From NCBI GenBank assembly GCA_963760375.1, contig CAVXCS010000005.1:1240001-1304000 (forward strand): a stretch of 64,000 bases of DNA. Reading direction: 5' to 3'. Below are positions 34,620-44,233 of the stretch, piece after piece. A program made the position numbers and the translations under genes. Below the pieces are notes generated by a model. The model had not been told where the DNA came from, did no database searches, and saw only the letters and a list, made by a program, of their open reading frames with translations. Origin of the DNA: Pelagihabitans sp963760375 (GTDB lineage Bacteria; Bacteroidota; Bacteroidia; Flavobacteriales; Flavobacteriaceae). Each line of letters starts with the position of its first letter. The stretch's first letter is position 1.

Positions 34620-35940
34620 ATGAAGCGCATCGAATTGCATTGGCAGATCCTGATAGGCATGTTATTGGGCCTGATTTTTGGATACCTGATGACCCAATTT
34701 TCCTTTGGCAAGGGTTTCGTTGTTGATTGGATCAAGCCTTTTGGCACCATCTTCATCAAGCTTTTAAAATTGATAGCCATTCCATTGATCTTAGCATCCC
34801 TGATTAAAGGAATTTCGGATCTGAAAGACATTGGAAAGTTCAAACTGATAGGAATTCGTACTCTTGCCCTTTTTGTAGGCACCACAATTGTAGCCATTTC
34901 GATCGGACTTGTGCTCGCAAACGCCATCGGTCCCGGTAAGGGAATTCCCCAAGAAACCATTGCGGAACTTACCAATACCTATGCCAATGACCAGGCGGTG
35001 CAATCGAAACTGGCAGCAGGCCGCCATACAGAAAGAATCGGGGCCTTTGCAATTTATTGAAGATATGGTTCCGGACAATGCGGTGGCAGCGATGGGAGAT
35101 AACGGACTGATGCTCCAAGTGATCTTCTTCACCATATTTATGGGCATATCAATGCTTTTGATAGGGGAGCAGCGTGCCGACCCCCTTAAAAAATTCTTTG
35201 ATGCCCTCAACGACGTCGTTTTAAAAATGGTTGATTTGATCATGCTCACCGCACCTGTTGCGGTTTTTGCCCTTTTGGCAAATGTGGTGGTATCCACTGG
35301 GGACGCCAACTTACTCCTGGCATTGCTGAAATATTCGGGAGTGGTCGTGTTCGGGCTTCTATTGATGATAGTGTTCTATGGGGTGATGGTTGCAACCGTT
35401 ACCAAAAAGAATCCATTTTGGTTCATGAAACAACTCGCGCCCGCGCAATTGCTTGCATTTTCCACAAGTTCCAGCGCAGCCACATTGCCAGTCACCATGG
35501 AAAGGGTGGAAGAGCACCTTGGCGTTGATAAAGAAGTTTCAAGTTTCGTTTTGCCGGTGGGCGCAACGGTCAATATGGATGGCACCAGTTTGTACCAAGG
35601 CGTGGCGGCCGTATTTATTTCCCAGGCGCTAGGGCATCATTTGGAATTTACCGACCAGTTGATCATTGTGCTTACGGCGCTCTTGGCTTCGATAGGCACG
35701 GCTGCGGTTCCCGGTGCGGGGATGGTCATGTTGGTCATCGTGCTTGAAACGATAGGGATTCCCTCCGATAAACTGGCCATAGGACTCGCCCTCATCTTTG
35801 CCGTCGACCGCCCCTTGGATATGGCCAGAACGGTAGTAAACATAACCGGTGATGCCATGGTATCGATGGTGGTTGCCAAATCCATTGGAAAATTGGGCGA
35901 GCCCAAGGTCAAAAATTGGGACGACAACTACAAACATTGA
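34620..35940 (+). pseudogene. Second DAACS symporter, disrupted by a +1 frameshift
   Basis: Close paralogue of the upstream symporter. The first 132 codons or so (from the ATG at 34620, MKRIELHWQILIGMLLGLIFGY) are in one frame and the rest, from about 35021 to the stop at 35940, is in the next. Removing one G at 35019-35020 (gcagcaggccgcc) restores a continuous protein that aligns with the paralogue at the IAEAEKQRESGPLQ segment without gaps. The downstream part keeps all family motifs (AFSTSSSAATLPVTMER, NMDGTSLYQGVAA, DRPLDMARTVVNITGDA). It is either a recent pseudogene or a sequencing error in a GC-rich spot. Confidence 0.85.
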
Positions 35941-36036
35941 AGATTTAGTTTGGCTTCGGTGGGGAATCAAAAAAAGCGAATCAGGACAAATAACAACAAA
36001 AAGTAGTTCTTCATGTTGATTCCCAATCCAAAGAAA

Positions 36037-36444
36037 TCACTCCAAAAATTTGTTCTTCAGCGCTGGGGCAGGCACCATGCACACCTCTTTTTTACCATAC
36101 CATTTGTAGCGGTTCCTAGCTACAAAATCGTATACGATATTTCGTAAAGTACTGGGAATCAAATTCAATACATATGATATTGTGCCATAATTCTGAAGTT
36201 CCATCCCTATCTTCAGAACGGCATCCGACTTGATGTAAAAGGCTTTTCCCGGTTCTATCAAAATGATGGAATCGATTTTCCCGACATCAATATTTCGTTC
36301 CGATATCAACTTTTTTCCCATGGCACCCTGCAAAGGCGAAAATTGGAATATTTCATTTTTATCCCGCTTGATGATAAATTGAACGGCACCGTTGCAAAGG
36401 TTGCACACGCCGTCGAAAAGGATGATTTTTTTGTCGTTTTCCAC
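36037..36444 (-). CDS. Thiol-disulfide oxidoreductase of the DCC family (DUF393)
   Basis: 135-residue small protein with the family start ILFDGVCNLCNGAVQFIIKRD (CxxC motif in VCNLC, DxxCxxC type) and a C-terminal helix RNIVYDFVARNRYKWYGKK. Thought to be thioredoxin-like. The promoter region is separated from mutS2 by the heptamer repeat region. Confidence 0.88.
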   Translation of the reverse strand: MENDKKIILFDGVCNLCNGAVQFIIKRDKNEIFQFSPLQGAMGKKLISERNIDVGKIDSIILIEPGKAFYIKSDAVLKIGMELQNYGTISYVLNLIPSTLRNIVYDFVARNRYKWYGKKEVCMVPAPALKNKFLE

Positions 36445-36605
36445 GGTTCAAAGATAGTATCTGTAGAATGGCCTACCTATTTTTTTAGGGTATTTAAGAA
36501 ACGCCACAATTAGGTTTTTTGTCGGGCCCGAACTTCCTTTTCAAACGGCATTTGGGTTTTGAAATGTTATCGGACAATTATTCGTCATATCATTTCAATT
36601 TTAGC

Positions 36606-36689
36606 TTACTGCCCACTGCCCACTTCCTACTGATTACTGCCTACTGATTACTGCCCTCTGCATACTGCATACTGCCCACCGCTTACTTT
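36606..36689. repeat. Array of twelve imperfect heptamers, consensus NNACTGN
   Basis: Twelve consecutive 7-base units: TTACTGC, CCACTGC, CCACTTC, CTACTGA, TTACTGC, CTACTGA, TTACTGC, CCTCTGC, ATACTGC, ATACTGC, CCACCGC, TTACTTT. The last unit contains the mutS2 stop codon, so the array sits directly downstream of mutS2 on its strand. It is not a CRISPR, because units are 7 bases with no spacers. Confidence 0.85.
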
Positions 36690-38851
36690 CCCTTCTCCAC
36701 CAACTCCAATTGATCCACGCTGACATTCGTGGTAAATACGCCATAATTGACCACCGCCTTGTTCTTTTCCAGTTTGTCGATGCTGCCCACGGCCTTGCCG
36801 TCGAAAAGCCTCACCCGGTCTCCCAGTTTAAATACGGGCCTCGGTTTATTTTGCTCCTTGACTTCCTCCTTTTTCCTGGAAATCTTTTTCTTTTGACGGA
36901 TCACATTCACTTCTTGTTGCACTTCTTGGGTCACTTGCGCCTTCTTTTCTTTTTCCGCTTTGGCCTCATGGGCCGTTTTCTTCTTTCGTTTGCTGTTCTC
37001 CGTCTCCACGATGCGCAGCAGTTCCGATACCAAAACCCGTTTTTTCTTGTCCCGAAAATATTTATCCGCAGCCGTGTTCACCCGATTGCCCAATTGGATC
37101 ATTCGTTGATCGTGGTCGTACAATTCCTGGTAGTTTTCCAATTTGGTTTTGATCTTGGCATTGAGTTTTTCCAATCGGGCGGCTTCTTCCCTTGCCTTGA
37201 TCTCTTCTTCCTGCAATCTAGAGCCTGTTTTAGCCATTTTGCTGCGTTCTTTTTGCAATTTGGCTATGGTGGCATCAAAACGCACTTTTCCGCGCGCTAT
37301 CTTCTTCTTAGCCTTGTTGATCAGGTTAAAGGGGATACCGTTCTTTTGCGCGACCTCGAAGGTGAACGAACTACCGGCTTCGCCCAATACCAATTGAAAG
37401 GTCGGTTCCAAGGTTTTTCCATCGAACAACATGTTGGCGTTCGTGGCATGGGGCAACTCATCGGCAAGCGCCTTGAGGTTGGCGTAATGGGTGGTGATCA
37501 CCCCGTAAGCCCCACGTTCATAAAATACCTCCAAAAAAGCCTCGGCCAAAGCCCCGCCCAGTTCCGGATCGCTGCCCGTGCCGAATTCGTCGATCAGGAA
37601 AAGGGTATTCCGGTCACACTTTTTCAGGAAGTGGTTCATGTTCTTGAGCCGATAACTATAGGTGCTCAAATGGTTTTCGATCGACTGGTTGTCGCCGATG
37701 TCGGTCAATACGAGATCGAACAGGCAAACCGAGCTGCGTTCATGCACTGGGATCAGCAGTCCGCTTTGCAGCATGAGCTGCAACAGTCCAATGGTCTTCA
37801 AGGTAATGCTCTTTCCGCCGGCATTGGGACCTGAAATGACGATGATCCGGTTTTCGGGATGCAATTCTATGGTCTGGGGAAAGGTTTTTTCATTTCGCAA
37901 ACGGTTGGACAAAAACAATAATGGGTGGAAGGCGTCACGCAGATAAAGTCGATTTGCTCCATTTATTTCAGGCATGATGGCCTGCATGTCATCGGCATAT
38001 TTTGCCTTGGCGGCCGTCAAATCGATCAAGGTAAGGAACTGCTGATATTCAGCGAGCAGGTGGGCGTACGGACGGATCTGGTTTGTCAGTGCATTGAGTA
38101 TGCGTTGAATTTCCTCCTTTTCATCGTATTCAAGGTTATTGAGTTCCCGGCTGTATTTTAGTGCGGCTTCCGGCTCCACGTACACAATGCTACCCGTCTT
38201 GGAAGTGCCCATTACCGTTCCCTTCACTTTTTTACGGTACATGGCTTTTACCGCCAAAACCCGACGGTTTTCGACTACCGATTCGCGTATATCGTCCAAA
38301 TAATCCGAACCGTGATAAAGATTGAGCGCAGCGGCAAAACTCTGTCCAATTTTACCGCGAACCTGGTTCATCTGTCTTCTGATTCCGAACAGTTCGTCCG
38401 AGGCCTTATCCATGATTTCCCCAAAACGGTCGATGACCCCATTGATCTCCATGGGTATCGATGTATTTTCTGCAATGGCTTCGGAAGCCGAAAACAACAG
38501 GGGATAATATTCTTTGAATTTTTTGAAAAACTTTTTATGGTCGCCCGTCGTCATGCAAAGACTTCCGATTCGCTTAAAACCGGGAACTTCGAGCGTGGTG
38601 TTCTCAATCCGCAGCAATTGCAGTTCCTTGTTGATGGGTTCAAATCCGTGGTTGGGAATCCGGTTTTCGCTGATCAGTGACGACAGATATTCGGCAGTTT
38701 GGCCCAATGCGGTCAAGATCGACTCACGGTCGGGTAGGGGTACCAACGACATTGCGGCTTCTTTTCCCAATTCGGTGTTGCAGCGCGATGCCAATTGCAC
38801 CAGCACCGTTGGATATTCTAGATCTTGAAGGGTTTTCGTCGGGACTTCCAC
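36683..38851 (-). CDS. mutS2: MutS2-type DNA-binding ATPase lacking the Smr nuclease domain
   Basis: 722-residue MutS-family ATPase of the MutS2 branch. Core and lever helices occupy about 1-300, and the ATPase carries Walker A GPNAGGKSITLKT (about 335-350), Walker B region LFLIDEFGTGSDP and the switch VITTHYANLKAL. The C-terminal part is a long charged coiled coil (RKKKTAHEAKAEKEKKAQ) and a small KOW-like domain (FKLGDRVRLFDGKAVGSIDKLEKN). Typical MutS2 (about 780 residues) ends in a Smr endonuclease domain, absent here. A role in ribosome rescue or recombination control, without nicking, is inferred. Confidence 0.85.
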   Translation of the reverse strand: MEVPTKTLQDLEYPTVLVQLASRCNTELGKEAAMSLVPLPDRESILTALGQTAEYLSSLISENRIPNHGFEPINKELQLLRIENTTLEVPGFKRIGSLCMTTGDHKKFFKKFKEYYPLLFSASEAIAENTSIPMEINGVIDRFGEIMDKASDELFGIRRQMNQVRGKIGQSFAAALNLYHGSDYLDDIRESVVENRRVLAVKAMYRKKVKGTVMGTSKTGSIVYVEPEAALKYSRELNNLEYDEKEEIQRILNALTNQIRPYAHLLAEYQQFLTLIDLTAAKAKYADDMQAIMPEINGANRLYLRDAFHPLLFLSNRLRNEKTFPQTIELHPENRIIVISGPNAGGKSITLKTIGLLQLMLQSGLLIPVHERSSVCLFDLVLTDIGDNQSIENHLSTYSYRLKNMNHFLKKCDRNTLFLIDEFGTGSDPELGGALAEAFLEVFYERGAYGVITTHYANLKALADELPHATNANMLFDGKTLEPTFQLVLGEAGSSFTFEVAQKNGIPFNLINKAKKKIARGKVRFDATIAKLQKERSKMAKTGSRLQEEEIKAREEAARLEKLNAKIKTKLENYQELYDHDQRMIQLGNRVNTAADKYFRDKKKRVLVSELLRIVETENSKRKKKTAHEAKAEKEKKAQVTQEVQQEVNVIRQKKKISRKKEEVKEQNKPRPVFKLGDRVRLFDGKAVGSIDKLEKNKAVVNYGVFTTNVSVDQLELVEKGK

Positions 38852-39047
38852 AATCGTTTATGAAATCGTGTACAAAGGTAGGGATTAGGGTCGGATTGGG
38901 AAATCATTGGCCCAAATCATGGATCAAAATGCCATGATATTCAAAATTGAAGGGGTCAATCAACAATAAAAACAGCACTTTATTGACCATTTGGGCAATA
39001 TTTACGGGTGAATCGAGGTTAATAGAGAACAAAAAATACCGTGTTTG

Positions 39048-40148
39048 ATGCTTTTGAAGCAAACCCAAAATATCAGAAAAACCCAATTTCCGGTCAAATT
39101 TATGGCCTTAATCGTCTTTGTATTTCTGTTTTTGGGCTGTGCGACCCAAGGTACAATGGTCAGGGTGATGGAACCGCCTCCTGTACTCCTCGCGAACAAT
39201 ATCAAAAAAATAGGCATCATCAACAGCAGTGTTCCTTCCGAAGCGATAAAAATCCAAACCAGGATCGATCAATTGGTGGATGCCGAAAATCAATGGTTGG
39301 CCAAAAAGGGCACCGAAGCGGCAATTGCCGGGCTATTCGACGAATTGGTCAAGGACGACCGTTTCGGATCTATAAAAATGCTGGATTCCATTCCCGACGA
39401 CCTCAAGGATTTTGGAGCCGACCCAGAAAGCATTGCATGGACTTCGGTGGAGGCCCTTTGTCAATTGTACGACGTCGACGTCATTTTTTCGCTTTCCTAT
39501 TATGATACCGAAACCAAGGTATCGATCAAAAAATCGACCATGATGCAGCCCAATATGGTGCGCGTCAAAGTAAAAGTTCCAGCGCAGGAAATCACTATGG
39601 AAACCCTGATAGAAAACGGTTGGAGGATATATGACCCCAGCAGCCGACAGTTGCTCGACGAAATGGTTTTCAACGACCAGTTCATTACGAAGGGCAAGGG
39701 AACCGATGCCTTGATGGCGCTGCAGGCCGTAGATCGGAAAGACACCATACTGGTACAAAGCAGATCGGCAGGAAGTCAATATGGACTCCGTTTGCAGCCC
39801 GTGGAAACCAGCATACCGAGATACTTTTATGTCCGGGGATCCGATAAATTGGTCGCCGCCAAGAATTTGATTGCCAGCGATGATTGGCAAGGGGCCATAA
39901 GTTTGTGGCGAGAGGAGGCCATAAACCCAGAACCCAAAATCAGCAGCAGGGCCTGCCATAATATGGCCGTGGCCCAAGAGCGCGATGGGGCGCTCCAAAA
40001 GGCCGTGGAATGGGCCGCCAAGGCCAATGAACAATTCCAGAGCAAAAATTCCCGTGCTTATCTCCAATTATTGCAACAACGCACGGCCCAAAATAACGGG
40101 CCGGAGCAACTCGTCGTGGGCGGGCAAGCCCTTTTTGAAGTCCCCTAG
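39048..40148 (+). CDS. DUF6340-like lipoprotein
   Basis: 366 residues from the ATG at 39048 (Met at 39102 is an alternative start). It has a lipoprotein signal, ALIVFVFLFLGCATQG, and resembles DUF6340, a flavobacterial lipoprotein family: VLLANNIKKIGIINSS near the N terminus, a beta/alpha core, and a C-terminal TPR-like pair (AGA.SLWREEAIN.., SRACHNMAVAQERDGAL). The function is not known; it is probably envelope-located. Confidence 0.7.
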   Translation: MLLKQTQNIRKTQFPVKFMALIVFVFLFLGCATQGTMVRVMEPPPVLLANNIKKIGIINSSVPSEAIKIQTRIDQLVDAENQWLAKKGTEAAIAGLFDELVKDDRFGSIKMLDSIPDDLKDFGADPESIAWTSVEALCQLYDVDVIFSLSYYDTETKVSIKKSTMMQPNMVRVKVKVPAQEITMETLIENGWRIYDPSSRQLLDEMVFNDQFITKGKGTDALMALQAVDRKDTILVQSRSAGSQYGLRLQPVETSIPRYFYVRGSDKLVAAKNLIASDDWQGAISLWREEAINPEPKISSRACHNMAVAQERDGALQKAVEWAAKANEQFQSKNSRAYLQLLQQRTAQNNGPEQLVVGGQALFEVP

Positions 40149-40222
40149 CGCCCAAAGTGCTGCTTCACCAAATCGTTTTTTTTGATTTCTACTTGGCGCT
40201 GAGCCACTTTGAATGAATTCCC

Positions 40223-40230
40223 TATTTTTG
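40223..40230 (+). promoter_or_regulatory. Candidate -7 element (TATTTTTG) of ung
   Basis: TATTTTTG fits TAnnTTTG and precedes the ung ATG by 31 bases. No well-spaced -33 TTG was found. Confidence 0.35.
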
Positions 40231-40261
40231 GGTATTCAATGATTCCACATCGATAGTCGCC

Positions 40262-40927
40262 ATGCCTCTGAACATTCACGAAAGTTGGAAACCGCACTTG
40301 CTCCCGCAATATGACTTGCCCTATTTTTCCGACTTGACCCAATTTGTAAAAAAGGAATACGCCCAATACGAATGTTATCCAAAGGGGAAGGAAATATTTG
40401 CCGCTTTCGACCATAGTACCTTCGAAAATACAAAAGTGGTAATCATTGGTCAAGATCCCTATCATGGCCCAAATCAAGCGAACGGACTATGCTTTTCGGT
40501 TCGGGATGGCATTCCGCATCCCCCTTCTTTGAACAATATTTTCAAGGAATTGCAGCAGGATCTGGGCAAACCGTATCCCAAAAGCGGCAATTTGGAACGA
40601 TGGGCCGATCAGGGCGTATTGTTGCTCAATGCAACGCTTACCGTTCGTGCCCATCAAGCGGGAAGCCACCAGAACAAGGGTTGGGAAACCTTTACCGATG
40701 CGGTGATCGGGAAGCTGTCGCAGGAAAAAGAGGGGCTTGTATTTTTGCTTTGGGGCGGCTATGCCAAAAAGAAGGCCACGCTTATAGATGGGCAAAGGCA
40801 CCATATCCTAACCTCTGGCCATCCTTCCCCCTTGAGCGCGAACAGGGGATTGTGGTTTGGCAACAAACATTTCAGCAGGACCAATGCAATATTGAGGTCA
40901 CAGGGTAAACGGCCTATTGATTGGTAG
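40262..40927 (+). CDS. ung: Uracil-DNA glycosylase
   Basis: Family 1 uracil-DNA glycosylase that removes uracil from DNA, 221 residues, normal length. The water-activating Asp65 is in GQDPYHG and the C-terminal loop HPSPLS contains the catalytic His. The 3' end overlaps the convergent hypothetical gene by 14 bases. Confidence 0.97.
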   Translation: MPLNIHESWKPHLLPQYDLPYFSDLTQFVKKEYAQYECYPKGKEIFAAFDHSTFENTKVVIIGQDPYHGPNQANGLCFSVRDGIPHPPSLNNIFKELQQDLGKPYPKSGNLERWADQGVLLLNATLTVRAHQAGSHQNKGWETFTDAVIGKLSQEKEGLVFLLWGGYAKKKATLIDGQRHHILTSGHPSPLSANRGLWFGNKHFSRTNAILRSQGKRPIDW

Positions 40928-41342
40928 TGCCATCATCAATGGCATCCCGACGCGAACTCGGCTCCGCAATGGGTTGGATTTGGTTTTTGATAGGTCGATA
41001 TTCGTCCCACCGATAGGATTCCAATACATCGGCCATTTCCGAGGTTTCCCTACTTGAAATGCGCTTTAGGAGCAGGTATTTTTGTTCAGGCGTAAGGTCA
41101 TTGTTCTGGATTACCCAAACCCTATGAATGAGAAACTCTGCCACTTTTTCGCGGAACTGTAAGGCCTGGTCTACCGACATTACCAATCTTGGCTGATATT
41201 CGCGCGTGATGGCCATGGCTTCCCTCATAATTTTTCGATTTGCCATTTGTAGATAGGGATCCTGGGCACAAAGCAGGGTAGGAAGAGCAAATAGCAATAT
41301 TAAAAACGACAAATAATGTGATTTGCGAAGTTGGGTTGTCAC
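40914..41342 (-). CDS. Small secreted hypothetical protein
   Basis: 142 residues with a signal peptide (ends ALPTLLCAQ), then a helical, charged mature part (QALQFREKVAEFLIHRVWV, EQKYLLLKRISSRET). No known domain recognised. The last 14 bases overlap the convergent ung gene. Function unknown. Confidence 0.65.
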   Translation of the reverse strand: MTTQLRKSHYLSFLILLFALPTLLCAQDPYLQMANRKIMREAMAITREYQPRLVMSVDQALQFREKVAEFLIHRVWVIQNNDLTPEQKYLLLKRISSRETSEMADVLESYRWDEYRPIKNQIQPIAEPSSRRDAIDDGTTNQ

Positions 41343-41420
41343 CCCTTTTCAAATTATGGGCACCTCCTTAAAAATAATGATTTTCAAGAAAGTGTCAAGC
41401 AGCGAAGCCTTGAATTACTA

Positions 41421-42269
41421 TTAAACATTCACGATTTCAGTTGAGTTGATTTTATTGGATATTAACTTTAAGTCAAGCAAGGTATCCAATACTTTTTCAA
41501 TTGTTTGTGAATTTATATTAGATTGACTCCATTGCGTCATTGACAACCATTCACGCACATCGTTCAACCCAAGGCCATAGTGGTTGGCCAAGGTTCTGTC
41601 AATACTCGGAATCGATTTGAACTCAGAGGTATACCCATTGATGACATCCAGTATGTGTTTCAGGGCGCCCCGATTATCGGCAATGAAGTCGGCCCGGGCA
41701 GCGATCACAAAACTTGGCCAAGGGGTAGGGCAGTCGCCCAAGCGCCTGAATATTCCTTTGTCTACCAAGGGTTTGGTCATAAAATGTTCCCACATAAAAT
41801 AATCTGCCCCTCCTGAGGTCAGCGCTTTTATGGCGCCCTCAAGGTGATGTACGATTTCGAATCGGAGCGATTCAGGGTTCCAGCCTTGATTGCGGGCATT
41901 CACAAAAGCCATTAGATGGCTGCCACTACCCAGCCTGCTGATGGCCGCAGTCGCATTTTCCAGGTCCGACAGCGTTTTGTGGGAAGATAGCGCCCCCACG
42001 TGTATGCCCCACTTCAACGGACTTGCGATGAACTCTTGGACAATTTTGACAGGACTTCCCTCAACAATGCTTTTGATAACCCCCTCGGTAAGGATGACCG
42101 AGATATCGGTTTCCCCATTCCGGAGCATTTGACACATTTTGCCGGTACCTTCGGGTACATCTGTCCATAAAAGGTCGATGCCCCTTTGACTGAAGGCCCC
42201 TTCATCAATGGCCATGCGCCATGGAAAATTAAAATGTTCCGGGACTCCGGTTATCTTTATTTTTTTCAT
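41421..42269 (-). CDS. Cytosolic substrate-binding-domain protein (NMT1/SsuA-like), no signal peptide
   Basis: 282 residues that read like a type-2 periplasmic binding protein of the NMT1/THI5/SsuA sort: KIKITGVPEHFNFPWRMAIDEGAFSQRGIDLLW, DISVILTEGVIKSIVEGSPVKIVQEF and LEGAIKALTSGGADYFMWEH. It starts directly at the beta strand without signal peptide or lipobox, so it should remain in the cytoplasm, and no ABC permease or ATPase gene is near. The upstream neighbour on the same strand (22 bases) is a nucleoside phosphorylase, so a nucleoside-, pyrimidine- or ribose-related ligand is plausible but unproven. Confidence 0.75.
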   Translation of the reverse strand: MKKIKITGVPEHFNFPWRMAIDEGAFSQRGIDLLWTDVPEGTGKMCQMLRNGETDISVILTEGVIKSIVEGSPVKIVQEFIASPLKWGIHVGALSSHKTLSDLENATAAISRLGSGSHLMAFVNARNQGWNPESLRFEIVHHLEGAIKALTSGGADYFMWEHFMTKPLVDKGIFRRLGDCPTPWPSFVIAARADFIADNRGALKHILDVINGYTSEFKSIPSIDRTLANHYGLGLNDVREWLSMTQWSQSNINSQTIEKVLDTLLDLKLISNKINSTEIVNV

Positions 42270-42291
42270 TTACAATAAGTTACCCGTAAAG

Positions 42292-43167
42292 TTATGAAGC
42301 TGGACTTAATCTATCCAAGGTATATTGGATCAATGAATCCATGGCCTTTTTTGGGTTTTGACTAAAATCCCCCGTGATTCGATTGGCCAATATACAGTTC
42401 ATGGAAACCGCCCTGTGTCCCATCATTTTCGAAAGTGCGTATATGGCAGATGTCTCCATTTCAAGGTTGGTGAGCCGTATTCCCTGATGTTTGAACGATA
42501 CCAATCGGTCTTGAAGTTCGATATCTGCAAGCGGCAATCTAAGCACCCTTCCCTGTGGTCCGTAAAAGCCCGTATTTGTTAAAGTACAGCCAAATCGTAT
42601 ACGATTGGATTTAAACGTTTTGGCCAATTCTGCATCGGATGCTTCCATGTAGGGCAGGGGTTTTTCGGTGGCCCATCCTGTATGATTTACCAAGGCGGCG
42701 ATGGTTTCTCCATACGCCATGGGGCCAGCCTTATAATAGTGCAACAATCCATCGAAGCCTATGGCCTGTTCACTCAATAAAAAAGAGTCTACCGGTATAT
42801 CTGGTTGAATGGCCCCGGAAGTGCCGACCCTTATGATATCCAAACGGCTCAAATCTTTCTTGACGGTTCTGGTCACTAGGTCGATATTCGCCAAGGCATC
42901 CAGTTCGTTGAGCACAATGTCGATATTGTCGGTTCCGATTCCGGTAGAGATTACCGTAATTCTTCTGCCCTTGAAGGTCCCGGTACAGGTTTTGAATTCG
43001 CGCTTCGATTTTTGAACTTCTATGCGGTCAAAATATTGGGAAACCTGTTTTACCCGCTCGGGATCTCCGACCGTGATGATCGTTTTGGCAATGTCTTCCG
43101 GTAAGAGATTCAGGTGATAGACGCTACCGTCGGGATTCAGGACAAGTTCGGAGCGACCCAGCGTCAT
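42292..43167 (-). CDS. Nucleoside phosphorylase (uridine phosphorylase-like)
   Basis: 291-residue cytosolic phosphorylase that splits a nucleoside with phosphate into base and ribose-1-phosphate. Seen are the phosphate/ribose motifs TVGDPERV, VISTGIGTDNIDIVLNELDAL, RVGTSGAIQPDIPV, and the base-side LEMETSAIYALS. These match the NP-1 fold and the uridine phosphorylase/PNP branch; substrate is unclear. The start lies only two bases past the DUF1835 gene's stop, consistent with an operon DUF1835 - phosphorylase - binding-domain protein. Confidence 0.88.
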   Translation of the reverse strand: MTLGRSELVLNPDGSVYHLNLLPEDIAKTIITVGDPERVKQVSQYFDRIEVQKSKREFKTCTGTFKGRRITVISTGIGTDNIDIVLNELDALANIDLVTRTVKKDLSRLDIIRVGTSGAIQPDIPVDSFLLSEQAIGFDGLLHYYKAGPMAYGETIAALVNHTGWATEKPLPYMEASDAELAKTFKSNRIRFGCTLTNTGFYGPQGRVLRLPLADIELQDRLVSFKHQGIRLTNLEMETSAIYALSKMMGHRAVSMNCILANRITGDFSQNPKKAMDSLIQYTLDRLSPAS

Positions 43168-43168
43168 A

Positions 43169-44101
43169 TTAAAGTTTCAGGATCTTATTGTTCTCTGAAT
43201 TGAAGAGGAAATTATATTTTAATGCACCCCCAAGATAAACATCATTGTCGCGTATACAGGAATAATAGCTGGTTCGTCCCTCCAGGATTTCTTTGCCCTT
43301 TTTAGACAACTTCACCGGATCGAAGTTAGAAAACAATGGTTTTAGCCTGGTAATGGCCCTTTCGTACTGTGTATCACCAAAACCAAGCACGCCCTGGTTA
43401 TGGAGCAGCGTGTCCATGAATACTTTTTTATTCTCCGGCTTGCTTTGCATCGCTTGTTGCAGAATATTGTTCTCCATTTCGTTCAAACCGTTTTTAATGG
43501 TCGGGAAACGCCGTAAATGGGCATGGAGCACTTCGGACAGGTAGCTGAATTGGTATTGTTCGAAATCGGTCAGGTTTTCCAATCTGATGGGATTGTCACT
43601 GCAATAAAGCTGCCAGACATAATCGGCAAATTCAATATCGTCCTGCGCGAGTTCGACCTTATTTTCATAAAGGCTAAGTAGTTGTTGATCATCAAGTTCG
43701 GTCAATCCATATAAATGATCGGTTTCATCTTCCTTCCCGCTGCATACCAAGTAAATCTGCGCATATTTTCGATGGGTTTTCAACCAACTGAGCACGGCCA
43801 GCATATTGACTTGACAAAAAAGATCATACTCAAACCAGAGCACGATCTCGTCTTGTTGTTTATGGTTGCAAAGGGAACGATATTCCTTAAGTGTTTTTTC
43901 GATGAACCAGGATTTGGAAACCTTGTAGTTCTTATGCAAAAATTCGAATCTGGTTTTCCAAAAAGTCTCGCTGCCCACATTGGTCAGCGTTTTGCCTTCA
44001 CACAACATCTCCCGCCAGGTAATGATGTCCCCTTTTAGGTTGAGAGTTTGCAGCCTATTGGTAAAATTATCACCGTTCGTTATGTGCAGAAGTGAACTCA
44101 T
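43169..44101 (-). CDS. DUF1835 domain-containing protein
   Basis: 310 residues with the DUF1835 start MSSLLHITNGDNFTNRL and the central LWFEYDLFCQVNMLAVLSWL region. The function of this family is unknown. It is the first gene of a minus-strand series with the nucleoside phosphorylase and the binding-domain protein. A roughly 130-bp AT-rich upstream gap separates it from the SUI1 gene. Confidence 0.82.
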   Translation of the reverse strand: MSSLLHITNGDNFTNRLQTLNLKGDIITWREMLCEGKTLTNVGSETFWKTRFEFLHKNYKVSKSWFIEKTLKEYRSLCNHKQQDEIVLWFEYDLFCQVNMLAVLSWLKTHRKYAQIYLVCSGKEDETDHLYGLTELDDQQLLSLYENKVELAQDDIEFADYVWQLYCSDNPIRLENLTDFEQYQFSYLSEVLHAHLRRFPTIKNGLNEMENNILQQAMQSKPENKKVFMDTLLHNQGVLGFGDTQYERAITRLKPLFSNFDPVKLSKKGKEILEGRTSYYSCIRDNDVYLGGALKYNFLFNSENNKILKL

Positions 44102-44233
44102 TTGGGGAAATAATGATTTTTTGGCAGTTAAAAATAAGATTAATTCAAAAAAAACAAAATAAAATTAACAGAAAGTGGGTAGAAAGATAACAATTAAATG
44201 ATATCAAATGGAAAAACCGATGAACGATTTTTT

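Noticed and set aside
34620..35060. Programmed frameshift in the second symporter
   Set aside because: The site lacks a slippery heptamer or clear downstream structure, and other DAACS proteins do not use frameshifting.
36606..36689. CRISPR array
   Set aside because: Units are 7 bases and contiguous with no spacers; no cas genes are present.
36710..37834. 374-residue plus-strand frame across mutS2
   Set aside because: It is antisense to the clear MutS2 gene, with His/Phe/Leu-rich composition typical of a shadow frame.
39333..40067. 244-residue minus-strand frame opposite the lipoprotein gene
   Set aside because: It mirrors the DUF6340-like coding sequence and shows no family motif.
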